From DATEDA01 sp963789885 (GTDB lineage: Bacteria; Pseudomonadota; Gammaproteobacteria; Burkholderiales; SG8-39): DNA of 64,000 nucleotides. The notes under the pieces were generated by a model. The model was not told the origin of the DNA. It saw only the letters and a program-made list of their open reading frames with translations, and did no database searches. The stretch lies in assembly GCA_963789885.1 (NCBI GenBank), contig CAWBNB010000005.1, forward strand, positions 372,001-436,000. Reading direction: 5' to 3'. Shown one piece after another: positions 57,705 to 64,000 of this stretch. Position numbers and translations under genes: made by a program. The number at the start of each line of letters is the position of its first letter. Within the stretch, counting starts at the first letter, position 1.

Positions 57705-57731
57705 GCTTCCGGCGGCGACGCCGTCGGAAGC
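57705..57731 (+). terminator. Stem-loop after ilvD without a T-run
   Basis: GCTTCCGGCGG at 57705-57715 pairs with the CCGTCGGAAGC arm (57721-57731) through one G-T pair. No U-tract follows, so it may act as an mRNA 3'-protecting stem or a weak terminator. Confidence 0.45.
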
Positions 57732-57836
57732 GAGCGGTCGGATGCCGCATGTCGCGCCGCGTCCGGCTACCGTCGCGCGGCGAAAGCTGGAACAATCCCC
57801 GCGTGGACCGGTCGCGGCCCACGCGGGGAGGGGAGC

Positions 57837-58451
57837 ATGCGGTCGATACTGATCGCCAATCCGAAAGGCGGCAGCGGCAAGACCACGCTGTCGACGAATC
57901 TGGCGGGGGCGCTCGCGCACGCCGGCGAAACCGTCTGCCTCTGGGACCTCGATCGCCAGCACTCGGCGCTCGAGTGGCTGAAGCTCCGGCCCGAGCACCT
58001 GCCGCGCATCATCCGCCTCGACGAGCGGGAGTCGGCGCCGCGCCGAGCGAGCTGGCTCGTCCTCGATTCGCCCGCCGGGTTGCACGGCAAGCGCCTCGGC
58101 GAGCTGGTGAAGGAGGCGAACCGCGTGCTGGTGCCGATCATGCCGTCGGTGTTCGACATCGCCGCGACGCGCGACTTCCTGGCCGAGCTCGCGCAGGAGA
58201 AAGCGGTTCGCAAGCACAAGACCTTCGTCGGCGTGATCGGCAACCGCGTCGACCCACGCACGCGCGCCGCGACCCAGCTCATCACCTACGTCCGCGAGCA
58301 CGACATGCCGCTCGTCGGTTGGCTGCGCGACACGCAGCTCTACGCGAACGCGGCGTTCATGGGGATGTCGATCTTCGATCTGCCCAACTGGCAGTCGGAG
58401 CGCGAGACGCCGTTCTGGAAGCCGATCGTCGACTGGGTGCAGGAGGAGTGA
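57837..58451 (+). CDS. Orphan ParA family ATPase
   Basis: 204 residues. Deviant Walker A NPKGGSGKTTLS (about 8-19) and the Walker A' / B strands WLVLDSPAG place it in the ParA/MinD superfamily of small ATPases without an HTH. No parB or parS is nearby. Such short orphan ParA proteins position cargo such as chemotaxis arrays, carboxysomes or Flp pili. GAGGGGAGC precedes the ATG. Its stop overlaps the esterase GTG (GTGA), an unusual pairing. Confidence 0.9.
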   Translation: MRSILIANPKGGSGKTTLSTNLAGALAHAGETVCLWDLDRQHSALEWLKLRPEHLPRIIRLDERESAPRRASWLVLDSPAGLHGKRLGELVKEANRVLVPIMPSVFDIAATRDFLAELAQEKAVRKHKTFVGVIGNRVDPRTRAATQLITYVREHDMPLVGWLRDTQLYANAAFMGMSIFDLPNWQSERETPFWKPIVDWVQEE

Positions 58452-59368
58452 CGCTGGAACCCCTCGCCAACTTGCCGGAGGCGGCGCGCCGCACGCTCGC
58501 CGAGATCGGGCCGGTCTGGGGCGCCGACATCCAGCGGCACCGGGACCTCGTGTTGCAGATCTATCGGCCGCTGCTCGCTGCCGCGCCGAAAGCCGGCGTC
58601 GAGGTGACGCGGGGCATCGCCTACGGCGCTCACCGGCGGCAGATCCTGGACGTGTACCGGCACACGAGCGCGGCGAACGTGCCGGTCGTGCTCTTCGTGC
58701 ACGGTGGCGCGTTCGTGCGCGGCGACAAGGACGTCACCGACGAGGTCTACGCCAACGTCTGCTACTACTTCGCGCGGCACGGCTACCTCGCGGTCAACAT
58801 CGAGTACCGGCTTGCGCCCGAGTCGAGATTCCCGGGCGGTGCGGAGGATCTCGCCGGCGCGATCGCGTGGGCGAAGCGCAGCGCGCGCGACTTCGGCGGC
58901 GAGCCGCAGCGTCTCCTGCTCGTCGGCCACTCGGCGGGCTCGACGCACGTCGCGGGCTACGCGTGGGATCCGAACATGCCGGTGCGCGTCGACCCGGCGG
59001 TGAAGGGGATCGTGCTCATCAGCGGCCGGCTGCGCGCCGATGCGCGACCCGACAACCCGAATGCCGCGGGCGTGCGCGCGTACTTCGGCGACGACGAATC
59101 GTTGTACGAAGCGCGCTCGCCGGTGACCTACGCCGGCGCTTCGCAGCTGCCGGTCTTCCTGGCGATCGCGGAGCACGAGAATCCGCTGCTCGACGTCTAC
59201 GGCGCGGAAACCCTGCACCACATCGCGGTCGCGCGCGGCCGCGCACCGCGGTTCCTTCGCCTGCCGCGCCACAACCACATCTCGATCATCGCGCACGTCA
59301 ACACCGAGGAAGACACGCTCGGTGCGGAGATGCGGGATTTCTTCGCGAGCGAGTGCGGCGACCGGTGA
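58448..59368 (+). CDS. Alpha/beta hydrolase (HSL/BD-FAE-like esterase)
   Basis: 306 residues from GTG 58448. VHGGAFVRGDK is the HGG oxyanion motif of hormone-sensitive-lipase-type esterases, GHSAGSTH the nucleophile elbow, and the likely His is in LPRHNHISI. It would hydrolyse short-chain esters or acyl derivatives. Translationally coupled to parA. It ends seven bases before the vapC stop on the other strand. The frame is intact. Confidence 0.88.
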   Translation: MTLEPLANLPEAARRTLAEIGPVWGADIQRHRDLVLQIYRPLLAAAPKAGVEVTRGIAYGAHRRQILDVYRHTSAANVPVVLFVHGGAFVRGDKDVTDEVYANVCYYFARHGYLAVNIEYRLAPESRFPGGAEDLAGAIAWAKRSARDFGGEPQRLLLVGHSAGSTHVAGYAWDPNMPVRVDPAVKGIVLISGRLRADARPDNPNAAGVRAYFGDDESLYEARSPVTYAGASQLPVFLAIAEHENPLLDVYGAETLHHIAVARGRAPRFLRLPRHNHISIIAHVNTEEDTLGAEMRDFFASECGDR

Positions 59369-59374
59369 ACCCGG

Positions 59375-59803
59375 TCACAGAGCGAACAGGTGCCTCGCTT
59401 CGGCCCCTCGAATCGCACTCAGCGCGATCGCGCGGTCGAACGTGACGAAGCGTCCACCGCGGCGGACGGCTAGCGCAAGCAGATAGAGGTCGGTCAGCTG
59501 GCGAGGGCCGTGGATGCGCGTCGCGTCCGCGACGTCCTCGTCGAGAAGGCTCAACTCGTCCGGCCAGAATGCGTGATGAGCGCTCGCCGTGGCTTCCCGC
59601 AGCCGCTCGATCACGCCGCGCACCGGCAAAGCGTTCGGATAGCCCTGGTGCGACATGATCCGGATGCAACCATTCTGAGTGATGGGGGAGGATGCCCAGC
59701 CGCCGGGCGCGTTGTCGTGAAACCACTCCCGTGCACGATCGTGCGATGCGTGGTCGGCGTCCAACAGCGCGATGAGCACGTTGACGTCGAGCAGCGCACG
59801 CAT
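59375..59803 (-). CDS. vapC: PIN-domain toxin VapC (TIGR00028-type)
   Basis: 142 residues. The PIN acidic residues are present: D6 (ALLDVN), D105 (LTDLYL) and D123 (TFDRAI), with the SPITQNGCIRIMS segment of the Mtu_PIN subfamily. VapC toxins are Mg2+-dependent RNases often targeting tRNA or rRNA. The ATG overlaps the antitoxin stop (TGATG), the standard type II arrangement. No frame damage; probably functional. Confidence 0.9.
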   Translation of the reverse strand: MRALLDVNVLIALLDADHASHDRAREWFHDNAPGGWASSPITQNGCIRIMSHQGYPNALPVRGVIERLREATASAHHAFWPDELSLLDEDVADATRIHGPRQLTDLYLLALAVRRGGRFVTFDRAIALSAIRGAEARHLFAL

Positions 59804-60045
59804 CAGTACACGTCGTCCTCGCGCAGTGAGTCGATCAGCTCGTTGGTCACGATGCCGCCGCGCGGTGGGAACGGCCGGAAGCCGTACACGGCGCGCGGTT
59901 CCCGGACCGCCGCAGTCGCGCGCGGGGCGGTGAGCGCGCTCCGCGCGAGCGCCGAGATCACCTGACCGGCGGTCTTCTTCTCCCGCCGGGCGAGCTCCTT
60001 GGCCGCCTGCAGGACGTCCTCATCGATGTCGAGAGTGGTGCGCAC
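59803..60045 (-). CDS. vapB: VapB-like antitoxin
   Basis: 80 residues. The N-terminal MRTTLDIDEDVLQAAKELARRE is a ribbon-helix-helix DNA-binding domain. The C-terminal half (PRAVYGFRPFPPRGGIVTN) is the toxin-binding tail. It should neutralise VapC and repress the pair's promoter, probably just upstream. It is 33 bases after the MetE-like stop, and could be part of that operon. Confidence 0.87.
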   Translation of the reverse strand: MRTTLDIDEDVLQAAKELARREKKTAGQVISALARSALTAPRATAAVREPRAVYGFRPFPPRGGIVTNELIDSLREDDVY

Positions 60046-60078
60046 GCATCAGATGCTACTGCATCACGCATGCTTCCG

Positions 60079-61239
60079 TCAAATCCGCGGCCACAACCGC
60101 CGGCTGGCGAGCACCGCTCCCTCCGCCATCGCCGCGAGCTTCGCGAAGCAGACCTCCGGATCGACCAGCGCGTCGCCGGCGAAGGTGGAGAACCCGCAGT
60201 CCGAGCCGGCCATCACCCGCTCGCGTCCGACGATGTCGGCAAAGCGCACGAGCCGCTCGGCGACGAGCTCCGGGTGCTCCACGTAGTTCGAGGTCGACTG
60301 GATCACGCCCGGAACGAGGATCAGGTCCTGCGGGATCTCGCGCTTCCGCTCGGCGAACACCGCCCACTCGTGCGCGTGGCGCGGGTTCGCGGCCTCGAAC
60401 AGCAGCGCGCCGGCCCTCACCTTCATGACAGTGCCGAAGATCGCCGCGAGCGGGATGTCGCGATGGTGCGGCCCTTCGTAGTTGCCCCAGCATAGGTGCA
60501 CGCGGACGCGGTCGGCGGGGATGCCTGCGAGCGCATGGTTCAGTGCTTCGACCTGTTCCTCTGCGTGACCGATGAAGTCATCGTCACTTCCGGCCTTGTA
60601 CGCCAGGTGACGGCCCATCGCGAGGTCCGGACAGTCCACCTGCAGCAGGAAACCCGCCTCGACGATCGCGCGGTACTCGTCGCGCATCGCATCGGCGAGC
60701 GCCGCGAGGTACTCGCCCTGCGTCCCGTAGTGCCGGTTCGACTGGAACACGGCGATCACGCCCGGCGACGCCGCATTCACGAAGCCTTCGATCGCACCGC
60801 TACCGGCAAGCGCGGTGCGAAATCGCGCGAGATCCGCTTCGAGCGGCGCGCGGTCCTTCACCGCGATCGGTCCGGTGCAGCACGGACGGGCGAGCCGGAT
60901 CGCGCCGGCGCGGCGGGACACCAGCTTGCGGAAGAAGCCCGGGAAATCGTCCAGGTCGGCACCGCGCATCCCGGGGCTGTCGCCCGAAAAGCCGCTGAGG
61001 CGATCCTTGATGTACGTCGCGTAGCTCGGTTTCGACTGCTCGCCGTCGCTGACGACGTCGACGCCCGCGGCGCGCTGCTTCCGCACGATCTCGACTACGG
61101 CTTCGCTCATCACGGCGTCGAACGCCGCGCGGTCGAACGGTTCGCCGGCCTCCTTCCGTGCGAGCAGGTCGACGACGTTCTGCGGCCGCGGCAACGAGCC
61201 GACGTGCGTGACGAGGATGCGGTCGGTGCTCGTCCTCAC
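60079..61239 (-). CDS. Cobalamin-independent methionine synthase MetE C-terminal-like protein
   Basis: 386 residues forming one TIM barrel of the UROD/MetE superfamily. HVGSLPRPQNVVDLL is the opening strand. Likely Zn ligands are the His and Cys of VHLCWGN and the Cys of GSDCGFSTF. The protein lacks the N-terminal half of true MetE, so it probably demethylates or transfers a methyl from another donor rather than making methionine from methyltetrahydrofolate. It is downstream of the tetronate genes on the same strand, 25 bases after otnC. Substrate unknown. Confidence 0.85.
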   Translation of the reverse strand: MRTSTDRILVTHVGSLPRPQNVVDLLARKEAGEPFDRAAFDAVMSEAVVEIVRKQRAAGVDVVSDGEQSKPSYATYIKDRLSGFSGDSPGMRGADLDDFPGFFRKLVSRRAGAIRLARPCCTGPIAVKDRAPLEADLARFRTALAGSGAIEGFVNAASPGVIAVFQSNRHYGTQGEYLAALADAMRDEYRAIVEAGFLLQVDCPDLAMGRHLAYKAGSDDDFIGHAEEQVEALNHALAGIPADRVRVHLCWGNYEGPHHRDIPLAAIFGTVMKVRAGALLFEAANPRHAHEWAVFAERKREIPQDLILVPGVIQSTSNYVEHPELVAERLVRFADIVGRERVMAGSDCGFSTFAGDALVDPEVCFAKLAAMAEGAVLASRRLWPRI

Positions 61240-61264
61240 GCCCGCCCCGGCCCCGCTTGCGTGC

Positions 61265-61897
61265 TCAGGACGGAAATCTCGCCCGCAGGTCCGCGATCTG
61301 CTCCGGCGTGAGCAGGCGCACCTTCTCGCCGCGGAGCATGAGGAACAGCTTCGCAGTCGCCTCCAGCTCCTCGACCGCGTCGGCCGCCGCGGCGAGCGTG
61401 CTCCCGGCGACGACCGGGCCGTGGTTCGCGAGCAGCACCGCGTGATGCTTCCCGGCGAAGCCCCGCACCGCGTCCGCGAGTTTCATGTCGCCGGGCGCGT
61501 AGTAGGGGACGAGCGGCAGCCGGCCGATCCGCATCACGTAGTACGCGGTCAGCGCCGGCAACACGTCGGCGGGGTCGACGTCCGCGAGCACCGAGACGGC
61601 GACCGAGTGCGTCGAGTGCAGGTGCACGACCGCGGCCGTTGCCTCGCGCTCCTGGTACATCGCAAGATGCAGGAAGTTCTCCTTCGACGGCGCGTCGCCC
61701 GAGACGAGCTTGCCGTTCCAATCGAGCTTCGAGAGCCGCGCCGGGTCGAGCCGGCCGAGGTTCGAGCCGGTCGGCGTCAGGAGCCAGCCCTCGTCGAGCT
61801 TCGCACTGATGTTGCCGGTCGAGCCGTGAGTCAGGCCGCGCTCGTAGATCGAGCGGCCGAGGAGCGCGATCTCTTCGCGGAGTTTCGCTTCCGTCAT
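61265..61897 (-). CDS. otnC: Class II aldolase, 3-oxo-tetronate 4-phosphate decarboxylase-like
   Basis: 210 residues from ATG 61897; an in-frame ATG five codons upstream reaches the hairpin element. The zinc ligands HLHSTHS and the ANHGPVV His are present, as is the substrate loop GSTGNISAKL. The OtnC type decarboxylates 3-oxo-tetronate 4-phosphate to dihydroxyacetone phosphate. Adjacent otnK and ltnD support this over L-ribulose-phosphate epimerase or fuculose aldolase. Length is normal for the family. Confidence 0.88.
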   Translation of the reverse strand: MTEAKLREEIALLGRSIYERGLTHGSTGNISAKLDEGWLLTPTGSNLGRLDPARLSKLDWNGKLVSGDAPSKENFLHLAMYQEREATAAVVHLHSTHSVAVSVLADVDPADVLPALTAYYVMRIGRLPLVPYYAPGDMKLADAVRGFAGKHHAVLLANHGPVVAGSTLAAAADAVEELEATAKLFLMLRGEKVRLLTPEQIADLRARFPS

Positions 61898-61908
61898 GAC
61901 GCACGGGT

Positions 61909-61940
61909 ACAAGGGGGTAACGCCCCCTTGTAGATCCCCC
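61909..61940 (-). repeat. Intergenic hairpin element, copy 2
   Basis: ACAAGGGGG-TAACG-CCCCCTTGT hairpin followed by AGATCCCCC on the plus strand. It is the inverse-complement counterpart of copy 1 at 21007-21035. It lies in the gap between the otnK stop and the otnC start, both on the minus strand. Confidence 0.65.
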
Positions 61941-61955
61941 AGGTTAGGCGTTGCA

Positions 61956-63230
61956 TCATGACGACTGCGCCAGCGCCTTCTCGAAGAAGTCCGGCGTGCC
62001 GAAGTTGCCGCTCTTGAGCGCGAGCGCGATGCGCGGCTCGCTGCCGACGCTCGTCGTCCACGGCACGCCGGGATCGATCTGCGGGCCGATCGCGAGCGCC
62101 TTCACGCCCAGCGCCTTCACCACTGCACCGGAAGTTTCGCCGCCGGCGACCACCATGCGCCGCACGCCGCTCGCGACGATCCGCTCCGCGACGATCGCGA
62201 GCGCGTCCTCGATGAGGGCTGCTGCGCGCTCCGCCCCGAGCCTTGCCTGCACTGCAGCGACCTGCGACGGCTCGGCGGTCGAGTAAACGAGGAACGGCTT
62301 CCCCGCCTCGAGCGCTGGCGCGATCGCGGAAAGCGCCTTTGCCGCAAGCCGGGCGGCATCGTGCTCGGCGATCGGGTCGAGGGCGTGCGCCGGGTGCCGC
62401 GCGGCCATCTGCGCGACCTGCTGGCGCGTGGCCGCCGAGCAACTGCCCGCGAGCACGGCCGGCTTCCCCCCGGCGGCCGGAAGCCGGGCCGCGTCGGTGC
62501 GAGGCTGCATCAGACCGGCGGCGAAGAAGTTCTGCGGCAGCCCGAGCGCGACGCCGGAGCCGGCAGTCACCAGGGCGAGGCCCGCGCACGCGGCACCGAT
62601 CGCCATCAGGTCCTCGTCGGCGAGCGCGTCCACGACCGCGTAGACCGTCCCCTTCGTGCGGAGCTCGTCGAAGCGCGCGCGGATCGCATTCGCGCCGCGC
62701 CGCACGGTCTTGTGCTCGACGAGCCCGACCGGGCGCTTCGTCTGCCCTGCGAGCACGCGGACCAGGCTCGAGTCCCGCATCGGCGTGAGCGGGTGGTCCT
62801 TCATCGGCGAATCCGAGAGCAGCAGGTCGCCGACGAAGAGATGGCCCTTGTAGATCGTGCGGCCGTTCTCGGGGAACGCGGGGCAGGCGATCGTGAAGTC
62901 GGCGCCGAGCGCGTCGAGCAGCGCGTCGCCGACCGGGCCGATGTTGCCGGCGGGCGTGGAGTCGAACGTCGAGCAGTACTTGAAGTAGATCTGGCGGGCG
63001 CCTGCGCTCCGCAGCCAGGCGAGCGCGGCGAGCGACTGCGACACGGCTTCGGCCGCCGGAATCGTGCGCGACTTGAGCGCGACGACGACTGCGTCCGCGC
63101 CGGCCGCGACCCGCGCATCCTCGGGGACGCCGATGGTCTGCACGGTGCGCATCCCGGCGCGGACCAGCATGCTCGCGAGGTCGGTCGCGCCGGTGAAATC
63201 GTCCGCGATGCAGCCGAGCAGCGCGCTCAC
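61956..63230 (-). CDS. otnK: 3-oxo-tetronate kinase (four-carbon acid sugar kinase)
   Basis: 424 residues from GTG 63230, which overlaps the ltnD stop (GTGA). The N-terminal DUF1537 domain has GCIADDFTGATDLASMLV and KYCSTFDSTPAGNIGP. The C-terminal nucleotide-binding domain carries VVAGGETSGAVVKAL. OtnK phosphorylates 3-oxo-tetronate, the product of LtnD. Together with the neighbours this forms a threonate/erythronate catabolic unit. The isomerase OtnI is not in the window. Confidence 0.93.
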   Translation of the reverse strand: MSALLGCIADDFTGATDLASMLVRAGMRTVQTIGVPEDARVAAGADAVVVALKSRTIPAAEAVSQSLAALAWLRSAGARQIYFKYCSTFDSTPAGNIGPVGDALLDALGADFTIACPAFPENGRTIYKGHLFVGDLLLSDSPMKDHPLTPMRDSSLVRVLAGQTKRPVGLVEHKTVRRGANAIRARFDELRTKGTVYAVVDALADEDLMAIGAACAGLALVTAGSGVALGLPQNFFAAGLMQPRTDAARLPAAGGKPAVLAGSCSAATRQQVAQMAARHPAHALDPIAEHDAARLAAKALSAIAPALEAGKPFLVYSTAEPSQVAAVQARLGAERAAALIEDALAIVAERIVASGVRRMVVAGGETSGAVVKALGVKALAIGPQIDPGVPWTTSVGSEPRIALALKSGNFGTPDFFEKALAQSS

Positions 63231-64000
63231 TTCTTCGCGCCCCGCGGCAGCTCGATCCCGGTCAGCGCCTGGAACATCTTGATCACCGCCGAATCGTCCT
63301 CGCCGCCGTGTCCGTGCGCGCTGGTGGCGAGGAACATCTGGTGCGCGGCAGCGGTGAGCGGCAGCGGAAACGTGAGCTTGCGCGCGGAATCGAGGACGAT
63401 GCCGAGATCCTTGACGAAAATGTTCACCGCGGACAGCGGGGTGTAGTCGCCCGCGAGGATGTGGGGCGCGCGGTTCTGGAACATCCACGAGCCGCCGGCG
63501 GAGTTCGAGATCACCTCGTACACGACGTTCGGGTCGCAGCCGGCGCGGATGCCGAGCGCCATCGCCTCCGCCATCGCCGCGATGTGCACGCCGGCGAGCA
63601 GCTGGTTGATCATCTTGACCTTCGAGCCCTGGCCAGGCCGGTCACCGAGGCGATAGATCCTGGTCGCGATCGCCGCCAGCACGTCTTCGCAGGCGGCAAA
63701 CGCCGCCGGCGCGCCCGAAGCCATGATCGACATCTCGCCCGCCGCCGCCTTGGCGGCGCCTCCGGACACCGGCGTGTCGAGCATCAGGAGGCCGCGCTCG
63801 GCGAGCCGCTCGCCGAGGCGCTCGGCGTAGTCGGGCGCCGCGGTGACGCACAGCATCACGACGCTCCCGGGCGCCATCGCGGCCGCCGCGCCGTTCGCGC
63901 CGAAGAGGACGGCCTCGGTCTGCTCGGCGTTGACGACGAAGACCACGACCACCTTCGCCTTCGCACCGAGCTCGGCCGGGTTCGCGCAAGGCACCCCGCC
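63227..64000 (-). CDS. ltnD: L-threonate dehydrogenase-like NAD-binding protein (5'-truncated by window end)
   Basis: 257 residues are visible and the frame stays open to base 64000, so about 40 N-terminal residues with the Rossmann glycine motif are missing. The beta-hydroxyacid-dehydrogenase signature segments are VMLCVTAAPD, LDTPVSGGAAKAAAGEMSIM and GSKVKMINQLLAGVH with catalytic Lys. LtnD oxidises L-threonate at C2. Coupling to otnK is the reason to prefer this name over 2-hydroxy-3-oxopropionate reductase. Confidence 0.85.
   Translation of the reverse strand, partial: GGVPCANPAELGAKAKVVVVFVVNAEQTEAVLFGANGAAAAMAPGSVVMLCVTAAPDYAERLGERLAERGLLMLDTPVSGGAAKAAAGEMSIMASGAPAAFAACEDVLAAIATRIYRLGDRPGQGSKVKMINQLLAGVHIAAMAEAMALGIRAGCDPNVVYEVISNSAGGSWMFQNRAPHILAGDYTPLSAVNIFVKDLGIVLDSARKLTFPLPLTAAAHQMFLATSAHGHGGEDDSAVIKMFQALTGIELPRGAKK

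Noticed and set aside
55025..58447. Long in-frame plus-strand frame upstream of the esterase
   Set aside because: It crosses EamA, ilvD and parA in a different frame and is meaningless sequence; only the part from 58448 is real.

Overview
The window looks like chromosomal DNA of a high-GC betaproteobacterium, most like Burkholderiales or an unclassified soil or water relative. This is inferred from GC-rich codon use throughout, a proteobacterial atpIBEFHAGDC operon, orphan TctC/Bug periplasmic receptors, several TRAP transporters, and catabolic operons with LysR and GntR regulators. There are no rRNA, tRNA, CRISPR or IS features. Nineteen single-base indels in twelve otherwise well-conserved genes, about sixteen of them insertions, suggest an insertion-prone long-read or metagenome assembly rather than real gene decay.

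Layout. 1-1.5 kb: end of a 3-hydroxyisobutyrate-dehydrogenase-family gene, a Rieske ferredoxin and a fumarylacetoacetate-hydrolase-family gene (+). 1.5-4.9 kb: a large SAM / class III cyclase / AAA ATPase / TPR-like signalling protein (-). 5.2-8.3 kb: the most unusual locus, with a heme-oxygenase-like diiron oxidase, a 129-residue protein resembling a nitrile-hydratase-type (NHLP) leader/precursor, and a convergent animal-type heme peroxidase. 8.6-11.1 kb: an FcbT-like TRAP permease pair. 21.9 down to 11.2 kb (-): a ten-gene aromatic-acid-type catabolic cluster with an alpha/beta hydrolase, a VOC protein, a first TRAP system (receptor plus fused permease), two FAD monooxygenases, a DUF2783 protein and a second TRAP system.

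22.0-29.1 kb: the complete F1Fo ATP synthase operon behind a recognisable sigma70-type promoter. 29.3-31.6 kb: cstA and a YbdD-like gene, closed by a strong terminator. 31.7-37.0 kb: tryptophan 2,3-dioxygenase, a kynureninase-like PLP enzyme, glpD, a HAD phosphatase and a TauE/SafE exporter, mostly coupled by stop/start overlaps. 37.0-42.2 kb (-): CoA transferase, TctC receptor, DM9/DUF3421 protein, enoyl-CoA hydratase and a serine-glyoxylate-type aminotransferase. The last of these diverges from a GntR regulator across an AT-rich region full of inverted repeats. 42.3-48.4 kb: GntR, DsbA/FrnE-like protein, a fused FAD/Fe-S dehydrogenase, an SDH-family membrane protease and a second TauE/SafE protein. 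48.4-49.8 kb: a class II Fic protein in a lower-GC island. 49.8-59.4 kb: YdcH-like protein, Lgt, MFS exporter, a TctC/hydrolase/LysR group, EamA exporter, IlvD, an orphan ParA and an esterase. 59.4-64 kb (-): VapBC, a MetE-like protein and a tetronate/threonate pathway (OtnC, OtnK, LtnD) that runs off the window.

Overall, central energy metabolism (ATP synthase, IlvD, Lgt) is interleaved with gene sets for importing and oxidising organic acids, aromatics and sugar acids. Stop/start overlaps (GTGA, ATGA, TGATG, TAATG) are common and imply translational coupling.
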